Numbered from the stretch's first letter, positions 14,401 through 25,100 are shown. The stretch: DNA of 64,000 bases from Hemicordylus capensis (GCF_027244095.1 NC_069660.1:288570863-288634862), one strand, 5' to 3'. The notes: generated by a model not told the origin, from the letters alone. Program-made: numbers and translations.

Positions 14401-17400
14401 CAGTAATCCAGAGCAAGGCCTGGCAAGCAACAGAAGTCAGACAAGTAAAAGCTGTTGACAATTAGTAGATTAGCTCAGTGCAATCTTCGGGCTTGACCCA
14501 GGGCCTAGTGAAGTTCGTGGCAGACACCCAGTTCCCTTCACCATTAACTCAACCTTCTGATAAAATAGCTGCTTACTACTTTATTTCATTCAATAAGGGT
14601 TAAACCTTTATCAGACATTTAGGTTTGACGCTTAGGAAGCACACTGGCACTGACTGCTCCCACACACTCTTCAAGAAAATTACAGCCTCTGTTACAGAGG
14701 TCCTATCCCTAAATGGGATAGCTGATTATGAGCAGTAGCCCAAATCTAATGCAGAACCCAGATCCTAGACTTTGCTTGGAGGAACAACCTTGTCTATGCC
14801 AGTTTAATTTCCTTCTATGACCAGGAAAAAAAATCAAACTACAATTGATTTGCTTAGTGCCATCCTCCAAAGCCAAAATAAACATTTCCAGCCAGTTGTA
14901 ATCAACACAAAGGAATAGCAAATAATAATAATATGAACAAACCCATTTGTTTGTATCTCATGAAATACTTTCAATTTGGCTTGCATTATCCTAGCCCATT
15001 GTGATTAACAATGTATGAGTAGGTATTGATATCTTCTATAGAACTTTCAAAGTTCAACATGCTATGTTATCCCTAGATTCCCACAATTTCCATTGCTACC
15101 CCCACCTTGGTGAGTAAGCTGTTGGCCTCTGCTGATGGTGGTAAGCAAATCCAGATTTCCTCTGGAGTTAGAGAGGTGAATAAGGATCATTCCAGTAGTT
15201 GTGCGGTGATCCCCATCCCCTCCCCAGCTCCACAGTTACAAAGAAGCCTGGAGGACATTTGGCTACTGTGTTGCCATGGCAAATGGGAAACTCTGGCTGC
15301 AAAGCATCAAACCAGCAAGCCCCAACACCTCTTTTTGCTTCATTCTATCTTGACCTCTGGTTGCAGTGCCCGTAGCACCTCCCCCAAGCACTGGAGAGGA
15401 AAATAGTGGGGGTCAGCATTCTTGGCTGTGCTTGGAGGCCATGGCTTGCACACATCAGCATGGCGAAACAAGCAAGTCCCATGCATTTGCCTTCTGCTTC
15501 TGAGTAGAAGAGGAAAGCACATGGAGGGAAGGAAGGCATCCTTGGCCACACTTCACAGAGGCACCTGGTGGATCAGGCAACCAGAGTGGTGACTTAGGGA
15601 CCAAAGCTGGAACACTGGTTATCCCCATGAGAAATGTGAAAACATTGGATAAAAAGATGTGCTGTGAAATGTTCACATATTCTTACTCACTCTCAACCTT
15701 TGTGATCATGCAGACTAGAAGTAACGTATTCTTCTAGTGTGTCTATGTGCACATACAAGGTACAAGGATGTTACTGTTGAGGGGTATGAGGAGAAACATT
15801 AAAACTCTCACACAGCAGAGTATGCTCTGGTGGTAGAGAAGTTTAGCCCAAGAGATTATCTGGAGACATTAGGTCGAGTTCAAAAAACAAAGATTTATTA
15901 AGAACTAAACATCACATACTATGAGAGAGCCACTGAAGATGCACAAACAGGTACTAGCCTTCAAACACAACTGAACAGTTCTGACTCTTAATTGACCAAG
16001 ACAGATCATGACTCTAGCGGCCAGAAGAGGTTATTACAGTGCTAAGAGCAATGCTTTAGAATTCTCACTTCTAATAGTTACAACTATAATTGAATAGAAC
16101 ACTGGCAAGTATTTTAATAGTTAAACTTACAAGAAGAAGTAGAGGCCCCAAGAGGCACCTGCTCCCCACATATTTGGAGTCACCCCTTGGTACAAGCCAC
16201 GCAATCCTTCACATTTCCAGATGGTTGACAAACAGTGTAGGATACCATTGTATTTTGGTCTCAGCACCAAGCCATCACTCACTATACAAAACAAGTGGAG
16301 ATTAGCCTTCACAATAAATCAGTGAGCAATATAAATATATAAAGACACTGCACTGCAAGTAGACTTTTACCAAGTGAAAACTGTACACAGTTAAGGATAG
16401 CTTTAATAGACATGCATAGTATACTTGTATTGAAAGAATAATAAAATAGTGAGATTCCTTCATAACTAACAACTACAGACTGAGAGACCCCCACTGGCAA
16501 TATCCTTGGGGGGGTATTCTATGAGTCCACTAGACCTGTATCATATCCAATTATGAAGTATTTGCCCAAAGGCTAAATAGAACAAAACTATCAAAATGCA
16601 CAGCAAATTGTGGGTTTCTGTTAGGAGCAGTTATTACACCCTTCTGAATGCCCACATGTAATCTTCACTCTTTGTTTCTAGGATAGACAGTCCTAGCCTG
16701 GAGTGCCAGATTAATACTTTCCTCAGCATTATGATGGCTAGGATTGCCAAATGTTGGAAATGTGGATGGAAGTTTACAGGATGCTTACTGACGCCATAAA
16801 GGCAGAGATAGCTCCTTAAAGCAGGGGAAACAGCAGCATTCCCTTAACAGTTTGGGAAGCGGTTCTGCAAACACAATTAATTACTTCCCTTTCTCTCTCA
16901 GCTTCCCACAGCATTTGTCCTATTTACACTAGTAAGATCACTCAAGAGTAAAAGACAGACAGACATACAGTCTATCATTCTAGAAGATACAAAACATTTA
17001 ATCTGGGAGCTAACTTTTGGAAACAAGCCTGACTGATGAGTGATGGTGATCAAGAGAACCATAGCACAGCAATAGCGGCTATATTTTGCATACAGAAGAT
17101 TCCAAGTTCAATCCAGTTGAAAAAGCGGATCTCAAGTAGCAGGACTAGTAAACACCTCTGACACTATAGTGAGCCGCTGTCAATAAGAATAGAAATAATG
17201 GGCTAGAAGGACTAGTGGTCTTATTCAAAGTATGGTAGCACCACATTTTCAAAACTCCCACCATGACAGACTCCACTATATCAAACCTTTAAAAATTAAA
17301 AATATTAAACATATTAAATATTAAAAATATAGGCTTGGCAAAAGCACTCTGAGCAAATGAAACCCGACTGGACAGTTAACCACAACTTACTGCAGACCAG

Positions 17401-18022
17401 AGAAATCTGGTTGTCTGAATCAATTATTGCAGCTCGAGCCAACGCAATTAGATTTCTAAGCTAGATGAAAGTTGGCTTGTGGATCCGGGTTCCTTATCCA
17501 ATGCTTTGGCCATTTTTGTGGTAGTTGGGAGCACGTGAGGAAGTTAATTGGAACCAGGGTATTAGCATACGAGCCACGTGGGTCCAGGCAGGCAAACTGA
17601 CCTTGGGGTGGGGGGATGTTCCCTCTAACAGAGATTCCCAGATGTTGTTGACTACAACCCCCAGAATCGCCAAGCAAAAGCCATTGCAGCTGGGGATTCT
17701 GGGAGTTGTAGTCAACAACATCTGGGAATCCCTCTTAGAGGAAACACCGGCGGGGAGGGGGTCGTGGTCGTTGGCAGTGACGCCACCATTGCCTGAGCAG
17801 GGGCGGGGGCACCTCACCTGCGAAGCGGATCTTCACCAGGTCAAGCGGGTGCAGGGCCAGCGTGGAGATGACGCCGCCGCTCAGCCCGGCCACCAAGTTC
17901 TCGTAGTGCACGTGTCTGAAAAGCGACCGAGCTGGCGGGGCTGCTGTGGGGGTGGGCGCCGCAGCCCCCGTCACGGCACATGCTGGCCTCTGAGCACCTG
18001 GCACGGCGGCGACCGGATTCAT
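5357..18022 (-). CDS. SLC25A32: SLC25A32, mitochondrial folate/FAD carrier (complete, 7 coding exons)
   Basis: This six-helix inner-membrane carrier imports tetrahydrofolates and/or FAD into mitochondria for one-carbon metabolism. Coding exons, 5' to 3' on the minus strand: 18022-17818, 16281-16131, 13494-13409, 11152-10992, 8960-8847, 8046-7901, 5489-5357. They sum to 996 bases (331 codons plus TAA), and every junction is in phase with GT-AG ends. All three carrier repeats are present, with signatures [20 protein letters not shown] and [10 protein letters not shown]. Motifs of this paralogue include [20 protein letters not shown] and [20 protein letters not shown]. The start is the only Met in frame before the first repeat. 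The Ala/Pro-rich N-terminus appears somewhat longer than the human one. It shares a head-to-head promoter with DCAF13. No breaks are seen. Confidence 0.97.
5560..5735 (-). mobile_element. L2-type LINE 3' tail fragment
   Basis: Contains the recurrent tail 'atatactgcccc...ggtggttcacaatg' followed by an A/T-rich 3' UTR, as in the longer L2 copy at 5893-6850. It lies in SLC25A32 intron 6. Confidence 0.55.
5893..6850 (-). mobile_element. L2-clade LINE, C-terminal half plus 3' end
   Basis: A 263-codon minus-strand frame (6046-6837) covers the end of the L2 reverse transcriptase and thumb: [60 protein letters not shown]. The 3' UTR ends in the gaaccgccctgagct...aagggc motif and an AT tail near 5893. 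It is 5'-truncated. The frame is long for a dead copy, suggesting a moderately young insertion. Confidence 0.9.
7150..7310 (+). mobile_element. L2-like LINE reverse-transcriptase fragment
   Basis: A plus-strand frame reads [12 protein letters not shown]...[15 protein letters not shown], matching the start of the L2/CR1 RT domain (LKxAVVxPLLKK, NYRPVSNLPF). It faces the neighbouring minus-strand L2 copy. The bases up to about 7640 show nothing further. Confidence 0.65.
7901..8046 (-). CDS. SLC25A32: SLC25A32 coding exon 6
   Basis: Encodes the third carrier signature [10 protein letters not shown] within [16 protein letters not shown]... and ends TGG AG before gtaggc. The split Arg codon is completed by exon 7. 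Confidence 0.96.
8289..8380 (-). mobile_element. L2-tail SINE/LINE fragment
   Basis: A short degraded copy of the 'ttccaacaaaatttcccaaagtggtttaca' tail, also seen at 13980-14080 and 35975-36085. Low information. Confidence 0.4.
8413..8580 (-). mobile_element. tRNA(Ala)-like-headed SINE with CR1-like tail
   Basis: On the minus strand the head reads GCTCTGTGGTAGAAC...TTTGCATGCA, like the 5' part of tRNA-Ala(TGC). The tail ends in the recurrent ggtcagacttggtataag...cttcctata tract. It is the same family as 25295-25473. It lies in intron 5. Confidence 0.75.
8847..8960 (-). CDS. SLC25A32: SLC25A32 coding exon 5
   Basis: Begins GGA TTT (phase 0) and encodes [20 protein letters not shown] through NRRSDLKL; donor gtaaga. 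Confidence 0.96.
9010..9830. other. SLC25A32 intron 4, left part, nothing recognised
   Basis: No coding frame or repeat that I can name. Confidence 0.5.
9836..10135. mobile_element. Possible degraded MITE of the 'cagtggctgacatcct' family
   Basis: The left end cagtggctgacatccta matches the ends of the elements at 57403-57690 and 61646-61946. A weak complementary end (tgttagtcagctgctga) lies near 10117-10133. Boundaries are uncertain. Confidence 0.35.
10273..10790. mobile_element. Foldback hAT-type MITE, 518 bp near-palindrome
   Basis: The element is almost entirely a hairpin. The left arm (10273 to about 10520) and right arm (about 10575-10790) are close complements, sharing tgtgca ends, gcatgtagctttaaggggg, ggcggcagagttcctccctg and tcaacggagtccagctagcg. 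A perfect 8-bp duplication, cttgggag, flanks it (10265-10272 and 10791-10798), typical of hAT. It is GC-rich and CpG-rich and sits 200 bp from SLC25A32 exon 4. The open frames within it are antisense mirrors of the two arms, not genes. Confidence 0.9.
10992..11152 (-). CDS. SLC25A32: SLC25A32 coding exon 4
   Basis: Encodes the second carrier signature [10 protein letters not shown] and [13 protein letters not shown], ending AAG before gtaaaa. The acceptor is tctgttgttag. Confidence 0.96.
11566..11729. mobile_element. Imperfect foldback element (MITE-like)
   Basis: Arms of about 70 bases are complementary with mismatches: ctaatcatagcttgcgatga on the left and its counterpart ending tatgattag on the right, with a short centre near 11640. 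No clear target duplication was found, so the superfamily is unassigned. It lies in SLC25A32 intron 3. Confidence 0.5.
12540..12670. mobile_element. Tigger-like MITE fragment
   Basis: Shares aggaacctaaccct and the following 'cattatc...' segment with the right part of the MITE at 3229-4648. Only one end is preserved. Confidence 0.45.
12701..13022. mobile_element. hAT (Charlie-like) MITE, 322 bp
   Basis: The ends cagggttgcacaac and gttgtgcagcccta are inverted repeats. The flanks gtctagat (12693-12700) and gtctatat (13023-13030) match at 7 of 8 bases, an aged 8-bp duplication. No transposase frame is seen. Confidence 0.75.
13409..13494 (-). CDS. SLC25A32: SLC25A32 coding exon 3
   Basis: Encodes [20 protein letters not shown] and HLVSAAEAG, with phases TT|C in and G|GA out; donor gtgagg, acceptor ctcctcag. 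Confidence 0.96.
13495..16130. other. SLC25A32 intron 2, mostly unrecognised
   Basis: An L2-tail-like fragment lies near 13980-14080 (tttatataatgcttttcaac). The rest shows no repeat or coding frame I can support. Open frames near 15107-15676 overlap on both strands and lack domains. Confidence 0.55.
16131..16281 (-). CDS. SLC25A32: SLC25A32 coding exon 2
   Basis: Begins G|TG AGT GAT after ttgtatag and encodes [16 protein letters not shown] and [20 protein letters not shown], ending TT before gtaagt. Confidence 0.96.
16282..17060. other. SLC25A32 intron 1, left part, nothing recognised
   Basis: AT-rich sequence without a recognised element. Confidence 0.55.
17065..17250 (+). mobile_element. 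Degraded tRNA-headed SINE with CR1-like tail
   Basis: Diverged plus-strand copy. Recognisable pieces are ttgcatacagaagattcc, aagttcaatcc (B-box-like), gtgagccgctgtcaataag and gggctagaaggactagtggtc, in the order seen in the intact copies. Confidence 0.55.
17617..17748. mobile_element. hAT-like MITE carrying ZNF143/THAP11-like motifs
   Basis: A near-palindrome of about 130 bp whose ends read gttccctctaacag and cttagaggaaac, with arms sharing cagatgttgttgactacaa. Each arm contains an ACTACAACyCCCAGAATC motif (17651-17669 and, inverted, 17694-17712). It sits about 70 bp inside SLC25A32 intron 1, beside the promoter. It is the same family as 57711-57844. Confidence 0.75.
17818..18022 (-). CDS. 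SLC25A32: SLC25A32 coding exon 1
   Basis: The ATG is the complement of 18020-18022. An Ala/Pro-rich leader of about 35 residues precedes [14 protein letters not shown] and the first carrier signature [11 protein letters not shown], ending G before gtgagg. The base at -3 of the ATG is T, a weak context, but no other in-frame Met exists before the first helix. Confidence 0.94.
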
Positions 18023-19050
18023 GGATGGGAATCAGCGAAGCCGGAGGAAGAACGTTTGAAAAAGGAGCCCCTACGCAGACCGTAGTCGCTCACGTGACTA
18101 CGAGGCGTGAGTTGGAATCTCCCACCGCCTCCCTTCTTCATAGGCAGTACGAGCTTGTCACTCACACCCCGCTCTACCAATGGCACTAGAGGACTGTGGG
18201 GCGAGCCTTCCAGTAGGCGGGTTTACGGCTTTAGTACGTCCTTGAGGCACAGAAATAGAAAAATACGTGAACACGGTAGTCTACAGAGCAAACTTCCGAG
18301 TTAATCTGGAAGCTTGTTTTGTTTTGTACATGGTGGTACCCATAAAAACAGATTTTTGTTTTGCTAATGTAGGTATGATTGAGCGCCAACCCACGTGTCC
18401 ACTCAGAAACAAAAAGTAGCAAAGAGGACCAGAACGATTTATTACAGCAGTCCTACAATATATAGTCTACTTAATGTTGCAGGTGAAAGCTGGTTTGGAT
18501 TTCCAGCCAAAAATTTCCCTCATAGAAAGCTACCCTCAGGTTACAGCAAAGAATAATCTACTTAAATTATTCCCAGCCCAAATCCGGTCCTCAGTTGCAC
18601 AGAGACGCTTTGTGCTCCCTCCAGCGATCTGCCTGCAGACCCCGTGTTTCAAATACAGTTCAAAACAGAACCAAAACTTTTTTCATACCAAAGACCTGAG
18701 TTTTGGTTTCCGTGAGGACACGCACTGTTAGCCAATCACAAACCCACCATCTACCTTAAAATCCTGGATTTCTCTATTGTATTCTAAGGGCAGAACCCCC
18801 TGGTCCTGGAACTCCCGGGAGACCAAATATGGCTCCCGAAGTGAACTCGGACGTTCTCACAGGGCGTGAGTCTAGGATCCTTCCAAGGCTATGGCGACTT
18901 TTCTTTCTCCCTCCCCTTCTTTGCCGGCTGCAGCGGCTCTTCTAACCCGGAAGTTATTCCCCTGGAGTGCTTCGTTTCTATTGATTCCATGTGGCTTGGT
19001 GGAGAGTAATATAGTGGGTGATCCGCAGCTTTTGCTCCTTTTCTCAAAGG
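18023..19050. promoter_or_regulatory. Shared head-to-head promoter of SLC25A32 (-) and DCAF13 (+)
   Basis: The two start codons are 1,028 bases apart in opposite directions. Visible motifs are TCACGTGAC (E-box, 18090-18098), CCAAT boxes (18177-18181 and gccaatca at 18731-18738), a perfect CArG box CCAAATATGG (18823-18832) and an ETS/GABP site CCGGAAGT (18947-18954). No TATA box stands out, as usual for housekeeping mitochondrial and ribosome-biogenesis genes. Transcription starts cannot be placed from sequence. Confidence 0.75.
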
Positions 19051-19085
19051 ATGAAGGTGAAGGTGTTGAGCCGGAACCCCGATGA
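18891..19085 (+). other. Upstream ORF overlapping the DCAF13 start, out of frame
   Basis: ATG at 18891 has G at -3 and G at +4 (gctATGG), a strong context. The 64-codon frame runs past the DCAF13 ATG at 19051 in a different frame. If transcripts start upstream of 18891, initiation here would compete with DCAF13 translation. Whether it is transcribed is unknown. Confidence 0.4.
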
Positions 19086-19120
19086 CTATGTTCGCGAGAC
19101 CAAACAAGATCTTCAGCGGG
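19051..19120 (+). CDS. DCAF13: DCAF13 coding exon 1
   Basis: ATG at 19051; encodes [18 protein letters not shown] and QDLQR, ending in G before gtgagt. Confidence 0.97.
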
Positions 19121-22100
19121 GTGAGTGCCAAAGGATGGGGGGGAGGAAGAGGGGGAGCCTCCTGGGCGAACCAACCACAAGCAGGTAGCAGCCAAGTTGT
19201 CCAACTTCAAAATAGCAGAACTTGCTGCTTTTTCATCAACGTGTAGTGGCTCCAAAATGTATTCTGAGTGAAGCCGACTTATAATGCATTACTCCCTACC
19301 CCCCTTTCTCTTGCTTGGTCCTTTTCTCTTCAAACTGAAAGAGAGACGTTTTAATTGACCGTGAGCACTTGTGCTACGTTGTTGACTTGGGCATGGGAAT
19401 TTAGTTGATCTGTGCCTATTTATGCATTTGTATATGCAAAACGTGTTCAAGTAACCTTAATATAAGTTAGGAGAGAAAGTTCATAAATGGGTGTGTGCAG
19501 TAAAATTTGGTGGAGAAAGCCTATGAACGATGAGTACTAGAATACATTGCCCGTGTACCAGAGGCTTGAGTGCATAGACTGTAACTATTTACTCTAACTT
19601 TTGCTGTTCTGGTTGTATAGATTGTGACTAGTGCAATGGTTGTACAGAGACTCTTGTTCCTGTAGGTCATGGATTCACATGTTGTGCAAGAAAAACTAAA
19701 GAGAGAGGGCTCTGCAGTCTATCCTGGCTCCTTGCCTAGTACACTTGTGTTTGCAAAAACATGTGTTTGCACATTCATGTTTGCATTTCATTTTACATTT
19801 GTAGTGTGCACCTAAAAATATAATTTTTACATAGATGCAGAGATGCCATTCCAGCAGTCTCCCTGATGGATAGTATTTTCCTGTGTGCTATGTAATGACC
19901 AGCTGTTGTACAATACTGCTTTAATTTTCTTTACAGACTTTTATACACCACCCTGCATCTTTGATTCAGAATGGTATATATGTACATACGTTGGATAAAC
20001 AGTTTGTTGTAGTAGGAGATGGCTGTTATTAGAGCTGTAGTTTACTCATTTGTTTCTTACTTCCTGACATGTTCAGTCAATTAACTAATTCTAAGTGAAG
20101 GGATTGTCAAGACGGAACCTATAGTCTTAAACTATATGACCACAGTCAAGGTGTCTTCCAACATTATGTTTTATTTTACTACTGTCCTGTGACTTAACGT
20201 GAATGGCATTATAAATTGAGTTGTCCTTCATTTGTGCATGGAGGCTGTTCATCTGAATGGCCACTGAACACATTCTGCAAAATCCAGGGTTGACATTAGG
20301 GCGAGTGCATTCTTGGTGCATCCCTGCCCCTCTTCATGTGTGGGGACATGTTCGTTTGAACTGGCCCAGAGTTTGGTAAACCTGTTACATAGTCTCTGAG
20401 ATCATTTTATCATTTGCCAATCTGAACATTTGATTGAAATATAAATTATAACAAGATAACACAAATAGTTACTGTAATTTTGGGCAGAAACGCCACATCG
20501 GCATAAAAACCACAGTAAGGAAAAAGGCTGAAAAGCTGTAGAAACCCAGCAGAAACGCCACTTTGGTGTAAATGCCACAGTTAGATGGGGACATATGCAT
20601 TATTTTTCCGGTTGTGTTGAACACTTAAAATTTTACTACAGCTTGATCCTAAATTCTCGCATTTATTTATTTATCTGTTTATCTATTTATCTATTTATTT
20701 GATTTCTATACCGCCCCTCCAAAAATAGCTCAGGGTGGCTTACAAAGAGAAATAATAAGTAAGTAAGATGGATCCCTGTCCCCAAAGGGCTCACAATCTA
20801 AAAAGAAACATAAGGTTGACACCAGCAACAGTCACTGTAGGTACTGTGCTGGGGGTGGATAGGGCCAGTTACTCCCCCCCTGCTAAATAAAAGAGAATCA
20901 TCGTGTTAAAATGTGTCTCTTTGCCAAGTTAGCAGGGGTTCGCAAGGGTAAATGCCTCATCGGCGTAAACGTAGCAAGCGGCAATAAACAACTTTTAATA
21001 ACATACCCGCCACAGCTTTTCTACCCAAAATTTCAGTACTTTATACTGTAGTGACTAATAGATGCATTTGTTTTAGAACAAAAAGTCGGGGGGGGGTATG
21101 GATAATGTATTATATATGTCTGCTTGAATAGGGTGCTGTCAAGCAGTTTTTAGTTTTTAAACTAAAAGCTTGTAAAACAGAGTTGGTATAAAACATGTTT
21201 TTTATCCAGGATATTGGTAGCTTATTTGAGAATTGCATGAAAAGTAGAAAGAATCTTTGACAGCATAATTTTTAATTGAAAGTTATTCATGTTTATGTGG
21301 CTATTTGCTTTCTCTTAGTTCCACGGAATTATGATCCTTCATTGCATCCGTTTGAGGTTCCACGAGAATACACACGTGCTCTAAATGCAACAAAGTTAGA
21401 TCGTGTATTTGCAAAACCCTTTATTACATCATTAGATGGTCACAGGGATGGAGTTAATTGCATGGCTAAGCATCCACAGAGTTTGTCTACAGTTTTGTCT
21501 GGAGCATGTGATGGAGAGGTAAATATAACTTTCAAACAATTTAAAAACAATTATTCTTCAATTTATGTAAAAGGTCAGGTCATGCTTTGCTATGGTTGCT
21601 GCCTTATTCAGTTATCCAAGCAAAAACCCTTTGAATTCCAGTCAGATATGTGCCTATGAGATATCTGTGAGCAAGACGTGGTCTTACTTCTAGTGTTTGA
21701 TCTGGTGCCTTGGAACAAGGCTTTTAAATGGGACATGATATCTTGACTGAAGGCTGCCTTAACTGTCACTCCTACTTCTTATGCATATGTTCCTTTCCTC
21801 CTCAGGCAAGTGTTTAGTAGGAAGGGGTCAGTGCTGCAGAAAATGATGATAGTGTGAGAGACTGGAAAAACTGAAAATTGGACCAATATCAATTGGTGCT
21901 GGCTGAGAACATGGGAAGTGCTTTCAGGTGGTGTGCAAGTTGGACCCATTTCTGACCTGCCTGAAAGGGGAATTTGGTGTGTGTGTGGTGGGGTAGTCAA
22001 TTACTCATCCCAAGGTATGGTGAACTGCAACAGTTCAAGAGCCGTTATAACATAAATTCTGGGAGATTAAAAACAGGCAATCAAAACTCAGCCTGTTTAA

Positions 22101-25100
22101 CTCCGGTTACAAAAATTCTTACTATAGGTGATCAGTTTTACCTGCCTTTTTTCCTGATTGTTTACTTTGTCCCATCCTGCTCTACTCCCTGCAAAAGAGC
22201 AGCTTGTTGAGTTAGGGCTGAGTTTTGCTGGATGTAGCAATGATAAGCCATGAAAACAGGGGGGGAAATGAAATAATGCTTCTCTTTTTCTCATTCTTTA
22301 GATTCCAGCTGAGTGTGTGTTTCATGATACTTGTCAACTTCTTTGTTACAAAAGCAGAATTAACACTAGTTAGAAAAACATTTTTGTATGTTTTAACAGG
22401 TTAGAATTTGGAACCTGATGAAGCGTGAATGTGTCCGTGCATTGCAAGCACACGAAGGGTTTGTGCGAGGAATGTGTGCCCGTTTTTGTGGTACCTCTTT
22501 CTTCACTGTAAGTATAATAGTGAGAATTAAGGAGAAATACTTGAATGTTGCCTTCTATCACTTGTTACCACATTTCCTTGAACCTGTGTGCTTAACACAC
22601 ATGTGTGCCTATGCTTTGAGACTAAAATAGGGAAATTACATGGAAACCAGATTTGCAAGTGTTCATAACATACCGATCTGCCAGAAAATACATTCAAAAC
22701 AAATGATTACTCTGCTTATAGCTAACAGTTCAGTAAATTCAATGACTGGTGACCCTGCAATGTTTTTTAGGTTCTCACTCCCCACCCTGCTCCCCGCCCC
22801 CACCGGCTTTGGTGTCTGCCTGTTGATAACTATTGTGGGACTGGTCAAAATAAACTAATGTGACTTTTAACCAATATCATCAAATACCCGCTGTGCAGCA
22901 TGATCCAATGTGTATTTACTCGGATGTACATTGAATTGGGCCAGTAACTGGAACTATTGAAATGGGCCTTATTGGACATTTTTTTTCTTCTAATTGGATT
23001 GGATCTTATGAAAAAAATTGCCTGATAGGGTACAATCCTATTGGATCTAATAAAAAGGACACCCAATACATCATGGTGGATTGGATTGAATCAGTGGCAA
23101 GTGGGGGCCTTAATTGATGACAACGTGGTAGGCTCTCCTTTCTTTTAACTTAGAAATGCTCCTGTCTTGATAGGTGGCAGCAGCAGAGTTCAAAAACTCT
23201 GCTTTGCTCCCCAGCAGCCACTTGATAATGCTCCAGAAAAGGAAGTAATGTCATGATGTGTCTTTTCCTCAATGAATTACTGCGGGGTGTGGTGGGGGTG
23301 GGAATGGCCACCAGCTGCACCCAAGTACATTTGATATAGGAAAAACCTATTCTGTCTATCAGCTACTTAACAAATAGGAAGGGAGAGAGATGTTTCCATC
23401 TTCTCTCTAGGAAGAAAAGAAGAGGACTGACTCACTACAGGAAGTACCTGAGGAGTCAAGGTAAGAGTCATAGAGTAGTGGCAAGCAGGGACAGGTAAGG
23501 AGACCCTCACTAACTATCTCTACTCCCAGTGCCCCTAGTGGTCATTAGGACAGTCGGTGCAAAAGGTTGATGCACTGGAATTCCATCTCCAACAGTAGCA
23601 TTACTGGGTTGCCAAGCACTGTGGAGGCACTTTGCACATGTTGCCTCTGTACTGACTGTGGGGATGTTAGCCATTCATTTCTTTGAGACTTGCTTCTATA
23701 TAATTCTATAGAAGTCTTCTTTCTTTGGAGGTCAGTTTAATACTGCTGTTCTATTCCCACTTATTTTGAGAGTAAGTCTGATTGAACTTGGTTGGTTCTA
23801 ACTTTTAAATAAACATAAAAAGGCATAGGATTGAGTTCTAAATCTTTTTTGCTATGGAAATAATGTTTCCACATTTTTTCTTAAAAAAAAAAGGTTGGTG
23901 ATGATAAAACTGTGAAGCAATGGAAAATGGAGCAGCCAGCTTATGGGGAAGAAGAAGAACCAATACATACAATTCTTGGAAAGGTATTTGTTTTGTTATC
24001 TTAGTTTCCTTTTCCTTGTATATCTACAATTCAAACACCAATATTGGTTTGACCTGAATTTGAACTGAAACATAGTTGACCTTGGCTTTGGGATTACTTG
24101 CATGAGGCTATCAAAGGTCAGTGGAAAAAGTTGCTGGACACTATAATCAGAGAGTATTCCTGTAGTCTGCTGTCCTTGCAGCACTGGTTCAATGTCTGTA
24201 TATGCAGTATTTTGCTGGTACAGTAAATAATAGAATCTAGATGTAAATATTTGTACTAGAAATCAGTTTTTCCTCATTTTCTTGAAGTGCAGTATATGGG
24301 AATCCTATTAAAATATTAGAACTTTTTGGAAACTGAAGTAAGTGAATAGCTGCAGTTCTAGTTTTTTAAAATGGTGTCCATTCAGCTGTGTTAAACTATA
24401 GCAACTCCTCCAACTACGTCTTTGAGTTTTGTTTTTAAATTTACCATAGTTTTGTTAGGAGCGTGATCAAAATAACTTATGTGTGTAAATAAAATATTAT
24501 GTTATCACTACTCCAAAAACAGGATTTTGGATGAATGAATCGTGCCATATACAGGATTGTAGCTGTAATTTTAAATTACACTGAACACAGAAGACCGCTT
24601 CTATAATAATTGATGGTTGATATCACTGATTATAATTTATGTTTCCAGACTGTGTACACTGGAATTGATCATCATTGGAAGGAACCTGTTTTTGCCACTT
24701 GTGGTCATCAGGTTGATATCTGGGATGAACAGAGAACCAGTCCTATATGCTCTTTGACGTGGGGAGTTGATAGCATAAGCAGTGTTAAATTCAATCCAAT
24801 TGAGGTAATTATTTGTTTATGTATATTCTACTATTATGAAATATTTTATTACCAGCAACATAATAAAGTTGTGCTGTCGAGTCGGTGTCGACTCCTGGCA
24901 ACCACAGAGCCATGTGGTTTTCTTTGGTAGAATACAGGAGGGATTTACCATTGCTATTTCCCATGCAGTATGAGATGATGCCTTTCAGCATCTTCCTATA
25001 TCGCTGCTGCCTGATATAAGTGTTTCCCATAGTCTGGGAAAGTTCCATAGTCTGGGAAACATACCAGCGAGGATTCAAACCAGCAACCTCTTGCTCTCTA

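Noticed and set aside
17525-18085. 186-codon plus-strand frame across SLC25A32 exon 1
   Set aside because: Antisense shadow of a GC-rich coding exon plus a palindromic MITE; no domain.
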